Shown here in pieces: positions 21,604 through 32,339 of a stretch of DNA of 64,000 nucleotides (position 1 is its first letter; each line of letters starts with the position of its first letter). The notes below the pieces were generated by a model. The model searched no databases and was not told the origin of the DNA. It saw only the letters and a program-made list of their open reading frames with translations. This DNA comes from Sphagnum magellanicum. Taxonomy: Eukaryota; Streptophyta; Sphagnopsida; Sphagnales; Sphagnaceae. The position numbers were made by a program, and so were the translations under genes. The DNA is taken from the NCBI GenBank assembly GCA_021904315.1, contig CM038915.1:8618001-8682000 (forward strand). Reading direction: 5' to 3'.

Positions 21604-23541
21604 GAGCAACAAAGCATATCGCTTCATGTGTGCGAAAACTAAAAGAATCATCAAAAGTAGAGATGTCGTGTTCATTGAAAGGTCAAAGGAAATAGGTGGT
21701 GTACCTCATCCTAAGAAAGAAGAAAATGTAGTTGTGCATGAGGAAGTTGAAGGAGAAGAACCATTGACCTTTAGTCCAGATACACCTTTGAATGAAACAA
21801 GGATGGAAGGTGTGCAAAGTGAATCCACACCAAGTTTTTTATTGGAAGAAGAATTTGTTGTTTCCAATGATAGTGAACCTTCACAAGATGTGCTGAGGGA
21901 AAGACCTCAAAGGCAATGAAGGGAATGGCCTCGAAATTGGTGGATTGCTACCAAGGAAGTGGAACGCACCACCATTGCATTTTTGGAGGAGCCCCAAAAT
22001 ATTGAAGAAACATTGACATGTGAAAATTCCAAGGAGTGGGAGTGTGCGATGCAAGAAGAATATGATTCTCTCACGACAAACAACACATGGACTTTAGTAC
22101 CACTTCCCGCCAATAGGAAACCCGTTTCTTGCAAATGGGTGTTCAAAATCAAACAAGGCACAAATGGGGAGCTGGAACGCTACAAGGCCAGATTAGTGGC
22201 AAGAGGTTTTACTCAAACCTACAGAGTGGATTACAATGAAACTTTTGCGCCCGTCACAAAGTTTACATCTATTCGTTGTATTCTTGCATTGGCGGCCTTG
22301 GAAGACATGGAGATCCATCAAATGGATGTGAAGACGACGCTTCTCAATGGCGAGCTTGAAGAGGAGATTTACATGGAGCAACCTCAAGGATTCATGCACC
22401 AAGGAGGTGAACATCTCGTGTGTAAGCTTCACAAGTCCATGTATGGTTTGAAACAATCTCCAAGGACATGGAATCAAAAGCTAGATGCATTTTTCAAAGG
22501 CATTGAGTTTATGAAGAGTGAGGTTGATCCTAGTATGTACGTTGCACAAGTGGGAGATGTTAAGTTTTTCATTGTGGTCTATGTGAATGACCTCATTTTG
22601 GTGTGCAACGATCAAAACAAACTTTTGCAAATCAAAGAGGAATTGAGTCAAAAGTTTGAAATGAAGGACCTCGAGGAATTGCATTTCTTTTTGGGGATGG
22701 AGGTGGAAAGGAAACGTGATGAATGACTCCTACGCATCAACCAAATCAAATACTTCAAGGAAATATTGAAGCGTTTTGGAATGGAAGAATGTAAGTCCAT
22801 TGGAATTCCATTAGATCCCAAAGTGAAGTTACAAAGGAATGCGAATGAAAATGATGAATCAAAGGGATTTCCATATCAACAAGCGATTGGGTCCTTGATG
22901 TATGCCATGTTGTGCACATGACCCAATTTAGCATACCCAATAAGCGTGTTGAATCAACACATGGCGAACCCTAGCATGGAGATTGGATGGCCGTCAAACG
23001 AATCTTTTGATATTTGCAAGGTACGTTGCAAATGAAATTACAATTCAGTGTAACACCATCCAAGGAAGTTCTTGGATATTGTGATGTGGATTGGGGTGGT
23101 GATCTTGAAGATAAGAGGTCTACCATAGGGTTTGATTTCATGATCGGAGGTGGAGCCATTTCTTGGAGTAGCAAATGACAACCTATAATAGCATTGTCCA
23201 CCACGGAGGCGGAATACATGGCAAACACACAAGCCACAAAAGAAGCCATATGGATAACAAAATTAATGATGGATTTAGGATACATGGAGGAGAAGAAAAT
23301 GATGGTGATTCGATGCGATAATCAAGGTGCGATATCATTGACCAAGAATCCCACTCACCATGCACGGACAAAACACATTGATGTACAACATCATTTTGTT
23401 CGAGAACAAGTTGAAAATGGAGAAGTTCAATTTGAATATTGTCCAACGCAACATATGGTGGCGGATGTCCTTACCAAGGCATTATCAAAAAAACGAAATC
23501 ATAAGTTGATAAACATGTTCGGATTCATGGCAACTCACTGA
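21604..23541 (+). pseudogene. copia linker, RT and RNase H (broken)
   Basis: Starts at the end of integrase (KAYRF.C.KTKRIIKSRDVVF), then linker, RT (CKWVFKIKQGTNGE, HQMDVKT) and RNase H ([25 protein letters not shown]). The RT active site reads YVND instead of YVDD, a D-to-N change. The codon at 22052-22054 before RT is CAA (glutamine), unlike three other copies that have a stop there. Several TGA codons correspond to CGA in the copy at 24-29 kb. Confidence 0.85.
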
Positions 23542-24185
23542 AGTTTGAATATCCTAGGATCTCACCTGACCCCAATCAATTATGTGGTTGAGATGTGGGA
23601 ACATAAGACATTATAGAATCATGAATTGAGTGAAGACTCCAAAGATAGTTAGAATAGCCTCACATTTTAATTTTTTATTTCTGTTTAGTGACAAATTTAT
23701 GACTTCGTGGATATCTTTCAATACTACCATCGTGTGCCACAAAGTGAATATTTGTAGATGTCTAACAGTACATTAAGGAATGGAAGCTTAGAAATTCCTG
23801 ACTTATCAACTTTGGTAACTTATTAAACATCTCACAAATGGGCTTGTAAGCAGGATAACACACACATGGATGTGGAGTGACCCATTCCAATCAGATCCAA
23901 TTGCAAAGGCAAAGAGTCTCAGTGTTATAGTTGTTGATGATCCTGCATTGACACAACCCACATTTTCATTCAACCCTCCAACCAAGCTATCAAAAGATTC
24001 CTACGACATCTAATGCCAAGTGTTTGTGAAATTCTTCTACTATCACAAATGCAAAAAACATGCTGAAGAACAATGCATTCCACTTCTTCTTTTGAAAGCC
24101 ACCTACATTTAAAAGAAAAAATGTTGGGTTTTGAGTGAAAATTTTGTCAACTTCCAGAGCTACCTCCAAATGAAAGCTTTTGCAT
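23542..24185. other. unique spacer left of the copia element
   Basis: AT-rich DNA with no recognisable domain. Its right end and 29736 onward were contiguous before the copia insertion. A modest open frame spans that pre-insertion junction (see findings) but matches nothing I recognise. Confidence 0.5.
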
Positions 24186-24221
24186 TGTTAGAAATTCTAT
24201 TTGTTTCTAATTCCCAATGTT

Positions 24222-24244
24222 GATGAATGTGTTAAACATTCATC
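24222..24244 (+). repeat. hairpin near the LTR start
   Basis: GATGAATGT / ACATTCATC are perfect 9-bp arms around GTTAA. The same structure is in nearly every family-1 LTR here. A wider, weaker pairing of CTATT(C) and GAATAG surrounds it. Confidence 0.7.
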
Positions 24245-24288
24245 AAAAGGATGAATAGTATACACATCCTTGTAGTAGTTAGGTTAGG

Positions 24289-24455
24289 AGACTGCTTAGG
24301 GTTTGGGGGCGGCTAGGGTTAGGGTTAAGCGGTGGCTAGGTTTAGGGTTAGGCGGCGGCTAGGGTTAGGGTTTGGTGGCGGCTAGGGTTAGGCGGTGGCT
24401 AGGGTTAGGGTTTGGCAGCGGCTAGGTTAGGGTTAAGTGGCAGCCACTTTAGGGT
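24289..24455 (+). repeat. telomere-like minisatellite in the LTR
   Basis: Alternating GGCGGCTAGGGTTAGGG and TTTGGTGGC-type units of about 23 bp. Unit number differs between the two LTRs of this element and between copies. The complement contains many AAACCCTAA telo-box motifs. Confidence 0.85.
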
Positions 24456-24465
24456 TAGGAGATAG

Positions 24466-24472
24466 TATATAG
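24466..24472 (+). promoter_or_regulatory. TATA box of the family-1 LTR
   Basis: TATATAG within AGATAGTATATAGTGGA, conserved in every family-1 LTR in the window and placed between the minisatellite and the transcribed part. Probable Pol II promoter of the element. Confidence 0.6.
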
Positions 24473-24671
24473 TGGAATGGTTTTGAGTTGTCTTTCATTC
24501 TCTCCTTTCATGGTTTTTGAGTGCACATAGAACCTTCAAGCTTTGATTAGTTCTTGCAAGCCATAGTTTTATGATTGTAGCATTTGAAGCATACAACCTT
24601 TGTAATCTTCTTTTAGTTAATACAATTGTTAAAGCTTTCATTTCTTGCTAGTTTCCAAGTTGTTTCCAATA

Positions 24672-24690
24672 GGTTATGGGCCCACACCAA
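24672..24690 (+). promoter_or_regulatory. primer binding site: internal (half-tRNA) initiator Met site
   Basis: Begins directly after the LTR with GGTTATGGGCCCAC. These 14 bases are complementary to the anticodon stem-loop of plant initiator tRNA-Met (GUGGGCCCAUAACC, anticodon CAU), not to its 3' end. Drosophila copia and yeast Ty5 are known to prime from such a tRNA half. Confidence 0.75.
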
Positions 24691-25347
24691 GCAAGAGAAA
24701 GGACATTGTGTTAGAATAAGAAGTAGTGAAAGGTTTGAGCTTATATTGCATAGGAAAAAAAAGGAGAGAATCGTTTTGAGACAAGGTTTTTTTAGTTTGC
24801 AAAGTGAGTGGGAGTTCATTTCCAAGTGGTGGCATACAAGGAGCTTGCAACTTTTCCAAGTGGGTGGGAGGTGTGCAAGAGACTTCTTCAAAGTGTTGTA
24901 AGTTCTTAAGTGTGGAAGAGTGTTCTTCAAGTCTTTAAGTTGCAAGTTTCAAGTTCAAAAGTGTGAAAGAGAGTTCTTCAAGTTTTTGAGATTTCCAACA
25001 TTGAAGTTTGAGGTGTAAGAGAAGTTTTTCAAGTTTTTGTGAGGTTTTAGAAAACTTGTTTCCTTTAAGTTTTTGAAAGTGTTTCCTTGTACAACATAGA
25101 AAGGGAGAATCCTTTTGAGGGAAGGCTTTTAGTTTGCAAGGTTGCAAAGAGAGTAATAGTCTTTCCAAGTGAGTGGGAGGTGTGGAAGAGATTTCTTCAA
25201 GGTGTTGTAAGTTTTTCAAGTGTGAAAAACTTGTTTTTGAAAGTATCAAGCTTTTCCAAGTGAAAGTGTTCGGAAGATAGTTCTTTTAATTGTTGAAAAC
25301 TTTAACTTTCAAGTTTGAGAGTGTTTGTTGTAGCATTTGTGTTCAAA
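24691..25347 (+). other. copia untranslated leader with imperfect repeats
   Basis: Region between primer site and ATG, built from loosely repeated T-rich units (TTCAAGTTTTTGA, GTGTGAAAGAG types, 30-50 bp apart). No ORF of note. Probably contains the packaging signal. Confidence 0.6.
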
Positions 25348-28300
25348 ATGTTTTCTTTTCAAATGGAGTCCTTAAAAGTCATGGAGAAGTTTGATGGTGG
25401 CAACTTTCACCTTTTGAAGTTCAAAATGCGCATGATGCTTTCCAAACATGGGCTTTGGAAATTTGTTGATGGGAATGCCACTTTGCTAAGTGAAAAAGTT
25501 GCAACGGCCGATTACAATGAAAAAGAGACCAAGGCTTTTGCATTGCTTTGTGAACATCTCACGGATGCCCAACTTGCACACATTCAATATTGTGACAATG
25601 TGAGAAGTGCGTGCGAGGCTCTTTGCGGTGTCCATGAAGCTAAGACCATTGGCAACAAGTTGTTCCTTCGAAGGAGATTCTTCACCATCAAAATGCAAGA
25701 AGGAGATGACATGCTTGTGCACATCAACACGGTGAAAGCCCTTGCGGCCCAACTACGTTTTATCGAGGTGAACATTACGGATGAAGATGTTTACATGGTA
25801 CTCCTCATGAGCCTTCCTCCATCCTTTGATAACTTAGTCACAAGCTTGGAGTCCATGTCCACGAAAGATGTAGACCTTCAATTCATTGTAGCAAGGTTGC
25901 TTCACGAAATGTCCAAGAGAAAAGAATGTGAGAGTTCCGAAACTACCGCATTAGTGAACAAAACTCACAAGCCAAATGAGAAGCTTTGCTTTTATTGTAA
26001 GAAACCCGGACATTTTGTGAGAAATTGCTTGAAGAAGAAAAATGATGAAAAAGAAAAAGTTAATCAAGCTTGTGAAGATCACGAACAAATGTTTGTTGCG
26101 GCATTGAGTGCCAATGATCATACCACGTATGATTGGATTGTGGATTCGGGTGCAACGCAACACATGACATTCGAACAAGAATGGTTTACCACGTACGAGC
26201 GCATTTCCCCAAGGAGGGTGTTCATGGGGGATGACACCATTTTGGAGGCCATTGGCAAGGGGAGCATCAAAGCCACATTGCAACTGGGAGGCCAATTGAC
26301 GCACACAACCATCACCCAAGTTCTTCATGTTCCAAAAATGAAGAATAATCTCATTTCGGTGAGCAAACTCATTTCGGAAGGTTTCAAAGTGGAGTTTGAC
26401 AAGGATGGTTGTAAGGTTAACGATGCTCGAGGAGTTGTTGTGGCGCAAGCACGAAGGGACAAGAACTTGTACCTTCTTAATGTGAAGGTGCGTAAGGACA
26501 TGGCACACATTGCAAATTCTTTGGAGGAAAATGCCATGCTTTGGCATGAAAGACTTGGCCATCTCAACATGGCAAGCCTTAAGGAGCTAGATGCCATGGT
26601 GGATGGCATGAATTTGAAAGAAGTGCCGTTGCATCACATTTGTGAAGGATGCGTCAAAGGCAAACATCAAAGAACATCATTTCCCAAGGACGGAGCAACG
26701 AGGGCTTCACAACTTTTGGAGATTGTGCACACCGATGTGTGCGGGCCAATGAAGACTACATCGCATGGTGGAGCGCGATACTTTCTCACTTTCATTAACG
26801 ATTTCTCAAGGAAAACTCATGTCTATCTTTTGAAGGCCAAAGGAGAAGCGTTTGAAAAGTTCAAACAATACAAGGCGTTGGTGGAGAACGAAATTGGTCA
26901 CAAAATCAAAGTGCTACGTTCCGACAACGGAGGAGAATTTGCGTCTAAGAAATTTGACGCATTTCTTGCGGAATGTGGAATTCAACGACAAACAAGTGTG
27001 CCATATTCCCCACAACAAAACGGTGTTGCAGAACGTGCCAATAGAACCATCATGGAATGTGCAAGAAGCATGATTCTTGCACAAGGGTTGGAACTTGAAT
27101 TTTGGGGCGAAGCGGTGAACACGGCAGTGTACATCAAAAATCGATGTCCAACCAAGGCTCTTGATTCCAAGACCCCTCAAGAAGCGTGGAGTGGTAGAAA
27201 ACCCGATGTGTCCCATTTGAGAGTTTTTGGTTGTAAGGCCTTTGCACATGTCCCCGATGAGAAGACGACCAAATTAGAGTCCAAGTCCATGCCTTGTGTG
27301 TTTTTAGGATATTACGAAGGCACTAAAGCATATCGCTTGATGTGTGTGAAAACCAAAAGAATCATCAAAAGTAGAGATGTCGTGTTCATTGAAGGGTCAA
27401 AGCAAATAGGTGGTGTACCTCATGTTGAGAAAGAAGAAAATGTAGTTGTGCATGAAGAAGTTGAGGGAAAAGAACCATTGAACCTTAGTCGAGATGCACC
27501 TTTGAGTGAAAGAAGAATGGAAGGTGTGCAAAGTAAATCCACACCAAGTTCTTCATCGGATGAAGAATTTGTTGTTTCCAATGATAACTCATCTTGTGAA
27601 CCTTCACAAGATGTTGCGAAGGAAAGACCTCAAAGGCAACGAAGGGAATGGCCTCGGGATTGGTGGATTGCTACCAAAGAGGTGGAGCGTGCCACCGTTG
27701 CATTTTTGGAGGAGCCCCAAAATATTGAAGAAGCATTGTCATGTGAAAATTCCAAAGAGTGGGAGTGTGCAATGTGAGAAGAATATGATTCCCTCATGAC
27801 AAACAACACATGGACTTTGGTACCACTTCCCATCGGAAGGAAACCCGTTTCTTGCAAATGGGTGTTCAAAATCAAACAAGGCGCAAATGGGGAAGTGGAA
27901 CGCTACAAGGCTAGATTAGTGGCAAGAGGTTTTACCCAAACCTACGGAGTGGATTACAACGAAACTTTTGCGCCCGTCGCAAAATTTGCATCTATTCGTT
28001 GTATTCTTGCATTGGTGGCCTTGGAAGACATGGAGATCCATCAAATGGACGTGAAAACCGCATTTCTCAATGGCGAGCTTGAAGAGGAGATTTACATGCA
28101 GCAACCTCAAGGGTTCGTGCACCAAGGAGGTGAACATCTCGTGTGTAAGCTTCACAAGTCCTTGTATGGTTTGAAACAATCTCCAAGGGCATGGAATCAA
28201 AAGTTAGATGCGTTTCTCAAAAGCATTGAATTTATGAAGAATGAGGCGGATCCTAGTGTGTACGTTGCACAAGTGGGAGATGTGAAGTTTTTCATTGTGG

Positions 28301-29259
28301 TCTATGTGGATGACCTCATTTTGGTGTGCAACGATCAAAACAAACTTTTGCAAATCAAAGAGGAATTGAGTCAAAAGTTTGAAATGAAGGACCTCGGGAA
28401 GTTGCATTTCTTTTTGGGGATGGAGGTGGAAAGGAATCGTGATGAAAGACTCCTACGTATCAACCAAATCAAATACCTCAAGGAAATATTGAAGCGGTTT
28501 CGAATGGAGGAATGTAAGCCCATTGGAGTTCCATTGGATCCCAAGGTGAAGTTACAAAGGAATGCGAATGGAAATGATGAATCAAAGGGATTTCCATATC
28601 AACAAGCGGTTGGGTCTTTGATGTATGCCATGTTGTGCACACGACCCGATTTGGCATACCCAATAAGCATGTTGAGTCAACACATGGCGAACCCTAACAT
28701 GGAGCATTGGATGGCCGTCAAACGAATCTTTCGATATTTGCAAGGTACATTGCAAATGAAATTACAATTTGGTGGAACACCATCCAAGGAAGTTCTTGGA
28801 TATTGTGATGCGGATTGGGGTGGTGATCTTGAAGATAGGAGGTCCACCACAGGGTTTGTTTTCATGGTCGGAGGTGGAGCCATTTCTTGGAGTAGTAAAC
28901 GACAACCCACAATAGCATTGTCCACCACGGAGGCGGAATACATGGCAAACACGCAAGCCACAAAAGAAGCCATATGGATAACAAAATTGATGATGGATTT
29001 AGGATACATGGAGAAGAAAATGATGGTGATTCGATGCGACAATCAAGGTGCGATATCATTGACCAAGAATCCCACTCACCATGCACGAACAAAACACATT
29101 GATGTACAACATCATTTTGTTCGAGAACGAGTTGAAAATGGAGAAGTTCGATTTGAATATTGTCCAACGGAACACATGGTGGCGGATGTGCTTACCAAGG
29201 CATTATCAAAAGAACGACATCATAAGTTGATAAACATGTTCGGATTAGAAACTTCATAG
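25348..29259 (+). pseudogene. copia Gag-PR-IN-RT-RH polyprotein, one in-frame TGA at codon 810
   Basis: ATG at 25348 is the first ATG of the frame; a second is at 25363. Gag is followed by a CCHC knuckle (C214-C217-H222-C227), protease DSGATQHM (about 265), the integrase HHCC region, integrase core D463-D526-E562 (DX62DX35E), a linker, RT with YVDD at 986-989, and RNase H (CDADWGGD, STTEAEY, DNQG). It has 1304 codons including the stop, the usual size for the family. The only break is TGA at 27775-27777, between integrase and RT, with an ATG 18 nt downstream (27796). Two other copies have TAA at this same codon. Confidence 0.92.
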
Positions 29260-29267
29260 AGTGGGAG
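29255..29267 (+). other. polypurine tract
   Basis: CATAGAGTGGGAG immediately before the 3' LTR, overlapping the stop codon; it would prime plus-strand DNA synthesis. Confidence 0.75.
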
Positions 29268-29730
29268 TGTTAGAAATTCTATTCGTTTCTAATTCCCAAT
29301 GTTGATGAATGTGTTAAACATTCATCAAAAGGATGAATAGTATACACATCCTTGTAGTAGTTAGGTTAGGAGACTGCTTAGGGTTTGGGGGTGGCTAGGG
29401 TTAGGGTTAAGCGGTGGCTAGGTTTAGGGTTAGGCGGCGGCTAGGGTTAGGGTTTGGTGGCGGCTAGGGTTAGGCGGCGGCTAGGTTAGGGTTAAGTGGC
29501 AGCTACTTTAGGGTTAGGAGATAGTATATAGTGGAATGGTTTTGAGTTGTCTTTCATTCTCTCCTTTCATGGTTTTTGAGTGCACATAGAACCTTCAAGC
29601 TTTGATTAGTTATTGCAAGCCATAGTTTTATGATTGTAGCATTTGAAGCATACAACCTTTGTAATCTTCTTTTAGTTAATACAATTGTTAAAGCTTTCAT
29701 TTCTTGCTAGTTTCCAAGTTGTTTCCAATA
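29268..29730 (+). repeat. 3' LTR of copia element
   Basis: 463 bp, same ends as the 5' LTR. It lacks one minisatellite unit relative to that copy. Confidence 0.93.
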
Positions 29731-29735
29731 TGCAT

Positions 29736-30205
29736 TGTATGGGTTGAAGGTTATGCCATAAACTTTATTGAGTGTTTGCACATCTTGGGACATCTGCAAA
29801 TAAAGAACAAAACACCTTATCCTATTAACCTATGCCCATTTTCATTGATGTCCATTCAAGATTGCCTTATACTAGTCATAGCAAAATATATAATCATGAA
29901 CCCTAATTCCTACAAATTTACAAATCTTCCTGTAGGCCTGGACCCAACAAATGGTACACCATTATTGTTAACACCTCATGAACCAACTTCAAACATCAAA
30001 GCAAAAACCAAATTATAGTTCAACATATGTTATAAATGGTACATTTTTCTTTCTAATTGGAATCACTTTAAACGTCTTGAGGAGAGCTACAAGCTTACAA
30101 TTACCATTTATCAGAGCATTGTGTTCATGAACCAAAGCATTACATGTGGTGTGAAATCCAAGCACATCTAATGAATCTATGTCAAAGAAGCAAGGTTCAC
30201 AAACT
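29736..30205. other. spacer between two copia insertions
   Basis: AT-rich unique DNA. It holds an open frame to about 30018 that would have been continuous with the left flank of the copia element before insertion. No family recognised. Confidence 0.45.
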
Positions 30206-30754
30206 TATTAAAAACAAGTTGAAAACAAGCAAGAAATGGAACACTCAAGGTTCATGAAATAGAACAATTATATTAACTAACAAGAACAATACAAAGGTTG
30301 TATGCTTTCAATTGATGCAATCACAAAACTATGGCTTGCAACAACTAACAAAGTTTGAAGGTTCTATGTGCACTCAAAAACCATGAAAGGAAAGAATGAA
30401 AGACAACTCAAAACCACTCCATTATATACTATCTCCTAACCCTAAAGTAGCTGCCACTTAACCCGAACCTAGCCGCCACCAAACCCTAACCCTAGCCGCC
30501 GCCTAACCCTAGCCGCCACCAAACCCTAACCCTAGCCACCGCCTAACCCTAGCCGCCACCAAACCCTAACCCTAGCCGCCGCTTAACCCTAGACGCCACC
30601 AAACCCTAACCCTAGATGTCGCCAAACCCTAAGTAGTCTCCACTTCTAAACCCTAACCTAACTACTACAAGGATGTGAATACTATTCATCCTTTTGATGA
30701 ATGTTTAACACATTCATCAACATTGGGAATTAGAAATGAATAGTATTTCTAACA
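30206..30754 (-). repeat. 3' LTR of the minus-strand copia
   Basis: 549 bp. It has a longer telo-box minisatellite than other copies (many CCGCC.AACCCTAACCCTAG units, about 30470-30650). Adjacent purine tract at 30755-30767 (complement). Confidence 0.9.
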
Positions 30755-30762
30755 CTCCCATT

Positions 30763-32249
30763 CTATGAAGTTTCTAATCCGAACATGCTTATCAATTTGT
30801 AATGTCGTTCCTTCGGTAATGCCTTGGTAAGCACATTCGCCACCATCTCTTTTGTTGAACAATATTCGAACATAACTTCGCCATTTTCAACTCGTTCTCG
30901 AACAAAGTGATGTTGGACATCAATGTGCTTTGTTCGAGCATGTTGCGTGGGATTCTTCGTCAATGATATTGCACCTTGGTTGTCACATCGAATCACCATC
31001 ACCTTCTTCTCTTTCATGTACCCTGATTCTTTCATGAACTTTGTCATCCCATATGGCTTCCTTGGTAGCTTGTGTACTTGCCATGTATTCGGCCTCCGTC
31101 GTTGACAAGGCAATTATGGGTTGTCGTTTGCTACTCCACGAAATGGCTCCACCTCCCATCATGAATACAAACCCTATGGTGGATTTCCTATCCTTTGAGG
31201 TCACCGGCCCAATCTGCATCACAATATCCGACCACATCTTGGGGTGATAATCCTTCGAAGCGTAATTTGAATTGCAATGTGCCTTATAAGTATTGAAAAA
31301 TGCGCTTCACCACAATCCAATGTTCTAGGCTTGGATTGGCCATGTGTTGACTCACCACGCTTGTTGGGTATGCCAAATCGGGTCGAGTACACAACATGGC
31401 ATACATCAAGGATCCCACAGCTTGTTGATAAGGAACCTTCACCATTTCGTCATCCTTGTTCACATTCTTCTTCAACTTCGTATTGGGATCAAATGGCATT
31501 CCGATGGCTTTGCAATCTTCCATGCGAAAGCGTTTGAGAATCTCCTTGAGATACCCAATTTGGTTCATGTAAAGAAGACGTTATGCACGATCCCTTTCCA
31601 CTTCCATGCCAAGGAAAAAATGCAAATCGCCAAGATCTTTCATTTTGAACTTTCGAGAAAGTTCTTCTTTCACTTACAAAAGCTTGTCCTTATTATTGCA
31701 CACCAAGATGAGATCATCGACGTAGACAATGATGAAAAATTTCACATCTTCGACTTGCGCAACATACACACTAAAGTCCGCATCACTTCTCGTAAACTCG
31801 ATGTTTTTCAAGAAAGCGTCTAGCTTTTGGTTCCAAGCCCTTGGAGATTGTTTCAAGCCATATAATGAATTGTGAAGCTTACACACAAGATGTTCGCCTT
31901 CATGTGTGAATCCTTCGGGTTGTTCCATGTAGATCTCCTCTTCAAGGTCACCATTGAGAAATGCGATTTTGACGTCCATTTGATGAATTTCCATGTCTTC
32001 AATGGCCGCTAGTGCAAGGATACAATGAATTGACACAAACTTTGCAACGGGTGCAAAAGTTTCATTGTAATTGACTCCAAATGTTTGGGTGAAACCTCTT
32101 GCCATAAGTCTCACCTCGTATCGTTTGACTTCACCATTGACCCCATGTTTGATTTTGAACACCCATTTGCAAAAAATGGGTTTTCTACCCTTAGGGAATG
32201 GCAACAAGGACCAAGTGTTGTTGACAAGAAGAAAGTCGTATTCTTCTTA
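30763..32249 (-). pseudogene. copia RT and RNase H (broken)
   Basis: The minus strand from 32249 encodes RT (CKWVFKIKHGVNGE, HQMDVKIAFLNGDLEEE, SPRAWNQ, YVDDLILVC) and RNase H ([24 protein letters not shown], ending GLETS). TAA at 32247-32249 marks the same pre-RT codon that is TGA at 27775 and TAA at 944. Further frame breaks lie near 31680, 31283 and 31110. Confidence 0.88.
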
Positions 32250-32339
32250 CATGGCAATCTCCCACTTCTTTGCATCTTCGCCATTCAACGCCTCTTCCAC
32301 GGTCTGGGGTTCTTCCGAAAATGCCATGGTGGCTCGTTC

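Larger units (their letters stand above)
20786..23541 (+). mobile_element. copia family-1 fragment, no LTRs, integrase core deleted
   Basis: Covers the end of Gag to RNase H of the family whose best copy is 24186-29730. It begins abruptly inside gag and ends a few bases before the expected stop (23541), where the sequence diverges from the 3' end of that copy. About 0.62 kb corresponding to the integrase core is missing at 21603. Confidence 0.85.
24186..24671 (+). repeat. 5' LTR of copia element
   Basis: TGTTAGAAAT...TTTCCAATA, 486 bp. In order: a hairpin near the start, a telomere-like minisatellite, a TATA box, then the transcribed R/U5 part. The 3' LTR (29268-29730) is 463 bp. Confidence 0.93.
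24186..29730 (+). mobile_element. near-complete Ty1/copia element, family 1
   Basis: 5' LTR 24186-24671, primer site 24672-24690, leader, one polyprotein frame 25348-29259, purine tract 29255-29267, 3' LTR 29268-29730. Perfect 5-bp target duplications TGCAT flank it (24181-24185 and 29731-29735). The LTRs differ by a few substitutions and one 23-bp minisatellite unit, so the insertion is fairly recent. LTR ends are TG...TA rather than TG...CA. Confidence 0.95.

Noticed and set aside
24289..24455. Interstitial telomere or CRISPR-like array
   Set aside because: The units are irregular, lack unique spacers and recur in every LTR of the family, so they are an LTR minisatellite.
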